Program-made: the position numbers and the translations under genes
Part shown: positions 7,378 to 11,338 of the stretch, piece after piece
Layout of the letters: every line of letters starts with the position of its first letter
Numbering within the stretch: position 1 is the stretch's first letter
Assembly: GCA_032123675.1 (NCBI GenBank)
Contig: JAQBEX010000014.1
Location: 1 to 11,338 of the forward strand
DNA: 11,338 nt
Reading direction: 5' to 3'
Source of the DNA: Prado023 sp032123675
GTDB lineage: Bacteria > Actinomycetota > Actinomycetes > S36-B12 > CAIYMF01
Notes under the pieces: generated by a model
What the model saw: only the letters and a program-made list of their open reading frames with translations
Databases searched by the model: none
What the model was told of the DNA's origin: nothing

Positions 7378-7400
7378 ACATTAGACCGGGTCCCTGACAT
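7378..7400 (-). promoter_or_regulatory. RecA-NDp-like (LexA-independent DNA-damage) promoter of recA
   Basis: Read on the minus strand: ATGTCAGGG (7400-7392), an 8-nt spacer (7391-7384), then TAATGT (7383-7378). The published mycobacterial consensus for the ClpR/PafBC-type promoter is TTGTCRGTG-N8-TAN3T. The match is 7 of 9 in the upstream block, the exact 8-nt spacer, and all three fixed bases of the -10. The predicted start is near 7371, giving a leader of roughly 48 nt. Sequence match only; activity is inferred. Confidence 0.65.
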
Positions 7401-7412
7401 TGCCACCCGGTC
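7384..7412 (-). other. Inverted repeat and leader stem-loop upstream of recA
   Basis: GACCGGGT (7384-7391) and ACCCGGTC (7405-7412) are perfect 8-nt inverted repeats around a 13-nt loop. There is no U tract after it on the recA strand, so it does not look like a standard intrinsic terminator. The proximal arm is the spacer of the RecA-NDp-like promoter. Only transcripts starting further upstream would contain the hairpin. An imperfect direct repeat (7377-7393 and 7396-7413, each starting GACATT) overlaps it. Confidence 0.55.
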
Positions 7413-7441
7413 CGACGCGATCCTGTGGATGAACCATGGTG

Positions 7442-7464
7442 ATCATCCGCTACTGACTCGACAA
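7442..7464 (-). promoter_or_regulatory. Second, weaker recA promoter candidate next to the SOS box
   Basis: On the minus strand, TTGTCGAGT (7464-7456), an 8-nt spacer and GATGAT (7447-7442). The first block matches 6 of 9 positions of the RecA-NDp consensus and the -10 matches only two of three fixed bases. The SOS box ends 8 bp upstream of this TTGTCG block, so LexA bound there could block polymerase. This could be the LexA-controlled promoter, but the match is marginal. Confidence 0.35.
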
Positions 7465-7472
7465 GAGTAGTA

Positions 7473-7486
7473 CGAACACCTGTTCG
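7473..7486. promoter_or_regulatory. SOS box (LexA operator) of recA
   Basis: CGAACACCTGTTCG has perfect GAAC-N4-GTTC half-sites plus matching outer C and G. This is the actinobacterial and Bacillus-type LexA operator. It lies about 150 bp upstream of the recA ATG and 19 nt past the end of the DUF3046 gene. RecA promotes LexA cleavage, so this closes the usual feedback loop. lexA itself is not in the window. Confidence 0.92.
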
Positions 7487-7505
7487 ATCCGCAGCGACAC
7501 GCCGT

Positions 7506-7700
7506 TCAGGTCAGGTCGTGCGGGACCTGGGCGTGGGCGCACACCGCCCGCCAGACGTCCCGTGTGTCCTCGCCCGCGGCCAGCGCCTCCTCGACGGTCC
7601 GGCCGCCGAGGGAGGCCAGGTGCTGGTCCGAAGCCCAGGACCGCGCATAGGCCCTGCCGAAGGTCAGGTCCATCCGTTCCCAGAAGTCGGTGAGCCGCAC
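7506..7700 (-). CDS. Small DUF3046 protein upstream of recA
   Basis: The product has 64 residues. It matches the actinobacterial DUF3046 family, which is characteristically encoded just upstream of recA (for example Rv2738c, as I recall). Family features are the start RLTDFWERMDLTFG (2-15), YARSWASD (18-25), LGGRTVEEALAAGED (31-45) and VWRAVC (49-54). There is no signal peptide or membrane segment. The function is unknown. Conserved linkage suggests a link to RecA or DNA repair, but that is inference. GTG at 7700 is the start, with a weak Shine-Dalgarno at best. It is divergent from lhr across 77 bp. The recA SOS box begins only 19 nt after its stop, so recA has its own promoters and may also receive read-through from here. 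Confidence 0.92.
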   Translation of the reverse strand: MRLTDFWERMDLTFGRAYARSWASDQHLASLGGRTVEEALAAGEDTRDVWRAVCAHAQVPHDLT

Positions 7701-7777
7701 GGTCGAATGGTGCCATCCCGTCGGTCGTGGCGTGAACGGGCATCGCGACCGGGCCGATGTCAGCCCCAGGGTCCAAG
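7701..7777. other. Divergent intergenic region between the DUF3046 gene and lhr
   Basis: These 77 bp must hold promoters for both directions. I see no GAAC-N4-GTTC SOS box and no convincing -10/-35 pair on either strand. A partial RecA-NDp-like block, CCGTCGGTC (7718-7726, 6 of 9), faces lhr but has no matching -10 after an 8-nt spacer. Confidence 0.4.
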
Positions 7778-10700
7778 ATGGTTCGCGTGGATCCGCTGGC
7801 CGAGTTCTCCGAGCCCACGAGGCGCTGGTTCAACGCGGCGTTCAGCGAACCCACCGGTGTCCAGGCCGGTGCCTGGCCGCGGATCCAGGCGGGCGCCGAC
7901 GTGCTCGCGGTCGCCCCGACCGGGTCGGGCAAGACGCTGGCCGCCTTCCTCAGCGCGATCGACCGGTGCCTCACCCCACGCGAGCAGCCCGGCGTCCGGG
8001 TGCTCTACGTCAGCCCCATGAAGGCACTCGCGGTCGACGTGGAGCGGAACCTGCGCGGCCCCCTGGCCGGAATCGCATCCCAATGCGCGGCCCTGGGCCT
8101 GCCCGAGCCCCAGATCAGCGTGGGTCTGCGCACCGGCGACACCCCCGCCGCGGAACGTCGGACCATGGCACGGCGACCCCCGGACGTGCTCATCACAACC
8201 CCCGAGTCGCTGTTCCTGATCCTGACGTCGGCAGCGCGCAGCATCCTGGCCGACGTCGAGTCGGTGATCATCGACGAGGTGCACGCGATCGCGGGCTCCA
8301 AGCGGGGAGCGCATCTTGCGGTGAGCCTGGCCCGCCTGGACCACCTCGCGGGCGCCCGCGTGCCCCGGATCGGGCTGTCCGCGACCGTGCGCCCGACGGA
8401 CGTGGCTGCCAGGTTCCTCGGGGGTGACACCCCGGTGGAGATCATCGAGCAGGGGTCGGCGAAGGAATGGGAGCTGACGATCCAGGTCCCGGTGGAGGAC
8501 CTCGGTGAGCTGGGAGCCGCCCCCGGTGGTGACGGCACGCCGTCGGCGTCGGTCTGGCCACACGTGGAGCAGCGCATCGTCGAGCTCGTCGAGGCGCACC
8601 GATCGACGATCGTCTTCGCCAACTCACGACGGCTGGCCGAGCGGCTCACCGCCAGGCTCAACGAGATCCATGCCGAGCACACGGGGCGGGCACCGTCGGG
8701 CTCCCCGGAGGGTCGACCGCCCGCGGAGGTCATGGCCCAGGCCGGTGCGAGCGCGGGAGCACCGGCGGTCCTGGCCAGGGCGCATCACGGCTCGGTGAGC
8801 AAGGAGCAGCGTGCCCAGATCGAGGATGACCTCAAGTTGGGTCGGCTGAAGGCCGTCGTGGCCACGTCCAGCCTCGAGCTCGGCATCGACATGGGCGCGG
8901 TGGACCTCGTCATCCAGGTCGAGGCACCCCCCTCGGTCGCCTCCGGGCTGCAACGAGTGGGTCGGGCCGGGCACCAGGTGGGTGCCGTGTCGACGGGGGT
9001 CGTCCTGCCGAAGTACCGGTCGGACCTGCTGACCAGCGCGGTGGTCGTCCAGCGGATGCGCACCGGTGCGATCGAGGAGCTGCGCATCCCGGCCAACCCC
9101 CTGGACGTGGCTGCCCAGCAGATCGTCGCGGCGGTGGCCATGGACGACTGGCCCGCCGCAGAACTGCTGGCCCTGTTCCGCAGCGCCTCCCCGTACGCGG
9201 ACCTCTCCCCCGCGGTCTACGAGGCCGTGGTTGAGATGTTGGCCGGACGGTACCCGTCCGATGCTTTCGCCGAGCTCCGGCCACGGATCGTCTGGGACCG
9301 CACCGATGACGTCCTGCGCGCACGTCCCGGGGCCCAACGGCTGGCAGTCACCTCGGGCGGCACCATCCCCGATCGAGGACTCTTCGGTGTCCACATCGTC
9401 GGCGGCGGCCGGGTCGGTGAGCTTGACGAGGAGATGGTCTACGAGTCGCGGGTCGGCGACACCTTCGCACTCGGGGCCAGCAGCTGGCAGATCACCGAGA
9501 TCACCCACGACCGTGTGAACGTGGTGCCGGCCCCCGGTGCTGCTGGCCGGCTGCCCTTCTGGCGCGGGGACAACCTGGGTCGACCGGCCGAGCTCGGGCG
9601 TGCCCTCGGCGAGTTCACCCGGCACCTGTCGGAGCTGGAGCCGGGCGCGGCCACGGAGCACCTCGCTGGGCTGGGACTGGACGCATGGGCTGGGGAGAAC
9701 CTTGTGGCCTATCTGTCCGAGCAGTCCGCAGCGAGCCACGTCCCGACCGACCGCCGCATCGTCGTCGAGCGGACCCGTGATGAGCTCGGTGATTGGCGGT
9801 TGACCGTCCTGACGCCCTACGGCGCGCAGGTGCATGCCCCGTGGGCGCTGCTGGCTCGTGAGCGGCTGACGCACCGTTTCGGCGTCGACGCTGCTGTGAT
9901 GCACGGTGACGACGGGATCGTCGCGCGGCTGCCGGACCTTCCCGACGACGACTGGTTGGCGGACGCAACAGCGTGCCTGTTCCCCGAGCCGGACGGGATC
10001 GAGGCTGACGTCACCCGCCTCATCGGCAGCTCCGCGCTGTTCGCCTCCCGGTTCCGCGAGTGCGCCTCCCGGGCCCTGCTGCTGCCGCGGCCCCGGCCTG
10101 GCCGCCGGGCCCCGCTGTGGCAGCAGCGCCAGCGCTCGGCACAACTGCTGCAGATCGCCGCCGAGCACCCGACGTTCCCGATCGTGCTCGAGGCAGTGCG
10201 CGAGTGCCTGCGCGACGTCTACGACCTGCCCGCACTCGTCGATCTGATGACGGCCGTGGAGCAGCGCCAGGTCCACGTCGTGGAGGTCACGCCACCCGCA
10301 CCGTCGCCCTTCGCGCGATCGTTGCTCTTCGGCTACGTGTCCGAGTACCTCTACGAGGGTGACTCGCCGCTTGCGGAGAAGCGCGCTGCTGCCCTGAGCC
10401 TGGACCCGGCCCTGCTCGGTGAGCTCCTCGGCCAGACCGACCTGCGTGACCTTCTGGAACCCGAGGCCATCGCTCAGGTCGTCGCCCAGGTGCAGCACCT
10501 GACCCCGGAACGGGCTGCCCGCGGTGGTGAGGACGCAGCCGACCTGCTGCGCATTCTCGGACCGTTGAGCACGGCGCAGGCTGCGCTGCGCGGCGTGCAG
10601 GAGGCGTGGCTGGCGGACCTCGAGGCGCAGCGACGGATCATCCGAACCCGCGTGGCGGGCAGCGACGTCTGGGCAGCGGTGGAGGATGCCGCCAGGCTGC

Positions 10701-11338
10701 GCGACGGGCTCGGCGCGCCGATCCCTACCGGTATCGCCGAGGCCCACCTGCGTCCCGTCGAGGATCCCGTCGCGGACCTCATCGCTCGCTACGGCCGCAC
10801 GCACGGTCCGTTCACCACCGAACAACTGGTCACTGACGTCGGGCTGCCACCGGCGGTCGTCAGCCAGCACATGGAGATCAGCCGCGCCGGCGGGCGGATC
10901 CTGCAGGGCTGGTTCGTCCCGGACTCCCCCGGGCCCCAGTGGTGCAACGCTGACGTGCTTCGTCTGATCAAGCGCCGCTCCGTGGCGATGCTCCGCCAGC
11001 AGATCGAGCCCGTGTCCCAGGCCGCGCTTGCCACGTTCCTACCCCGCTGGCAGAACGTCCGGGGCCGCGGCGGGACCCAGCTGCGCGGCGTGGACGGCGT
11101 GCTCCAGGCGGTGCGTGGAATCGCGGCTGTGGGGGTACCCGCATCCGCGCTGGAGGAGTCGATCCTGCCGGCTCGGGTGTCGGACTACACCCCCGCCATG
11201 CTCGACGAGCTGACGGCTGCCGGCGAGGTGCTCTGGACTGGCAGCTCACCACTGCCTGGAGGTGATGGCTGGATCGCCCTGGCACCGGTGGAGCTCGGGT
11301 TCCTCCTGCCCCGCGCCGATGAGCCGTCACTCAGCGCG
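7778..11338 (+). CDS. lhr: Lhr, large superfamily 2 DNA helicase (3' end beyond right edge)
   Basis: The frame is open for 1187 codons to the window edge; full-length actinobacterial Lhr has about 1500. Lhr is an ATP-driven 3'-5' ssDNA translocase and helicase, active on RNA:DNA hybrids and induced by DNA damage in mycobacteria. Motifs: I APTGSGKT (46-53, Lys52), II DEVH (166-169), III SAT (201-203), V-region ATSSLELGID (362-371) and VI QRVGRAGH (392-399). The Lhr-specific winged-helix and beta-barrel core follows, with SGGTIPDRGLFG (526-537) and LPFWRGDNLGRP (592-603). Trp595 in the latter may correspond to the DNA-stacking Trp597 of M. smegmatis Lhr. The Lhr-CTD begins before the edge. ATG at 7778 has AGGG 7 nt upstream; ATG 7757 and GTG 7787 are in-frame alternatives. 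From known gene order, an Fpg/Nei glycosylase may follow. Confidence 0.97.
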   Translation, partial: MVRVDPLAEFSEPTRRWFNAAFSEPTGVQAGAWPRIQAGADVLAVAPTGSGKTLAAFLSAIDRCLTPREQPGVRVLYVSPMKALAVDVERNLRGPLAGIASQCAALGLPEPQISVGLRTGDTPAAERRTMARRPPDVLITTPESLFLILTSAARSILADVESVIIDEVHAIAGSKRGAHLAVSLARLDHLAGARVPRIGLSATVRPTDVAARFLGGDTPVEIIEQGSAKEWELTIQVPVEDLGELGAAPGGDGTPSASVWPHVEQRIVELVEAHRSTIVFANSRRLAERLTARLNEIHAEHTGRAPSGSPEGRPPAEVMAQAGASAGAPAVLARAHHGSVSKEQRAQIEDDLKLGRLKAVVATSSLELGIDMGAVDLVIQVEAPPSVASGLQRVGRAGHQVGAVSTGVVLPKYRSDLLTSAVVVQRMRTGAIEELRIPANPLDVAAQQIVAAVAMDDWPAAELLALFRSASPYADLSPAVYEAVVEMLAGRYPSDAFAELRPRIVWDRTDDVLRARPGAQRLAVTSGGTIPDRGLFGVHIVGGGRVGELDEEMVYESRVGDTFALGASSWQITEITHDRVNVVPAPGAAGRLPFWRGDNLGRPAELGRALGEFTRHLSELEPGAATEHLAGLGLDAWAGENLVAYLSEQSAASHVPTDRRIVVERTRDELGDWRLTVLTPYGAQVHAPWALLARERLTHRFGVDAAVMHGDDGIVARLPDLPDDDWLADATACLFPEPDGIEADVTRLIGSSALFASRFRECASRALLLPRPRPGRRAPLWQQRQRSAQLLQIAAEHPTFPIVLEAVRECLRDVYDLPALVDLMTAVEQRQVHVVEVTPPAPSPFARSLLFGYVSEYLYEGDSPLAEKRAAALSLDPALLGELLGQTDLRDLLEPEAIAQVVAQVQHLTPERAARGGEDAADLLRILGPLSTAQAALRGVQEAWLADLEAQRRIIRTRVAGSDVWAAVEDAARLRDGLGAPIPTGIAEAHLRPVEDPVADLIARYGRTHGPFTTEQLVTDVGLPPAVVSQHMEISRAGGRILQGWFVPDSPGPQWCNADVLRLIKRRSVAMLRQQIEPVSQAALATFLPRWQNVRGRGGTQLRGVDGVLQAVRGIAAVGVPASALEESILPARVSDYTPAMLDELTAAGEVLWTGSSPLPGGDGWIALAPVELGFLLPRADEPSLSA

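Noticed and set aside
7450..7974. A 174-codon minus-strand frame covering the recA SOS box, the DUF3046 gene and the lhr start
   Set aside because: It overlaps a recognisable DUF3046 gene in another frame and the conserved lhr N-terminus, and its translation looks like an out-of-frame shadow.
8660..8780. A Pro/Gly/Ala-rich stretch in Lhr (about residues 300-330) as a possible insertion
   Set aside because: Variable linkers of this kind between the two RecA-like halves are normal in actinobacterial Lhr, and the frame and flanking motifs are intact.
8624..10870. A 748-codon open frame on the minus strand, antisense to lhr
   Set aside because: Long antisense frames arise routinely opposite high-GC genes with strong third-position bias. 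The translation is low in recognisable motifs, while the plus strand encodes an intact Lhr with all helicase motifs.
1..11338. A defence island, mobile element, CRISPR array or novel multi-gene system
   Set aside because: Every long stretch is accounted for by conserved housekeeping or repair genes in a familiar order. I saw no repeats array, transposase, integrase, tRNA or composition break.

Overview
The window is ordinary, densely coded chromosome from a high-GC actinobacterium (Actinomycetota). This rests on the strong G/C preference at third codon positions, frequent GTG starts, overlapping stop and start codons, the actinobacterial GAAC-N4-GTTC SOS box, and the gene order DUF3046-recA-recX / miaB-miaA-dapF-hflX. 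I cannot place it below phylum. I found no insertion sequence, phage gene, CRISPR array, tRNA or rRNA, and no sign of a horizontally acquired island.

Layout. Positions 1-4973 hold a tightly coupled minus-strand block, listed in transcription order: miaB, miaA, dapF, hflX and the 5' end of a DinG-family helicase gene that leaves the window at the left edge. Junctions are 4 nt apart or overlapping. Positions 5040-5675 hold one plus-strand gene for an unassigned protein that looks like a class I methyltransferase. It is divergent from miaB and convergent with recX. Positions 5731-7700 hold a second minus-strand block: a small DUF3046 gene, then recA and recX. From 7778 to the right edge runs lhr on the plus strand, open for 1187 codons and truncated by the window.

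Function. Two themes are interleaved. One is DNA repair: RecA, its modulator RecX, the Lhr helicase and a DinG-type helicase. The other is translation and housekeeping: MiaA and MiaB act in succession on A37 of tRNAs, HflX is a ribosome-associated GTPase, and DapF makes meso-diaminopimelate for lysine and cell wall.

The most informative non-coding stretch is 7324-7505, upstream of recA. It carries a perfect SOS box, a close match to the LexA-independent RecA-NDp type of promoter, a weaker second copy of that promoter, an 8-bp inverted repeat and an ideal ribosome binding site. Together they suggest two modes of DNA-damage control, with a leader hairpin present only in the longer transcript. 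The least explained gene is the methyltransferase-like one at 5040. I did not find a clearly new multi-gene system.
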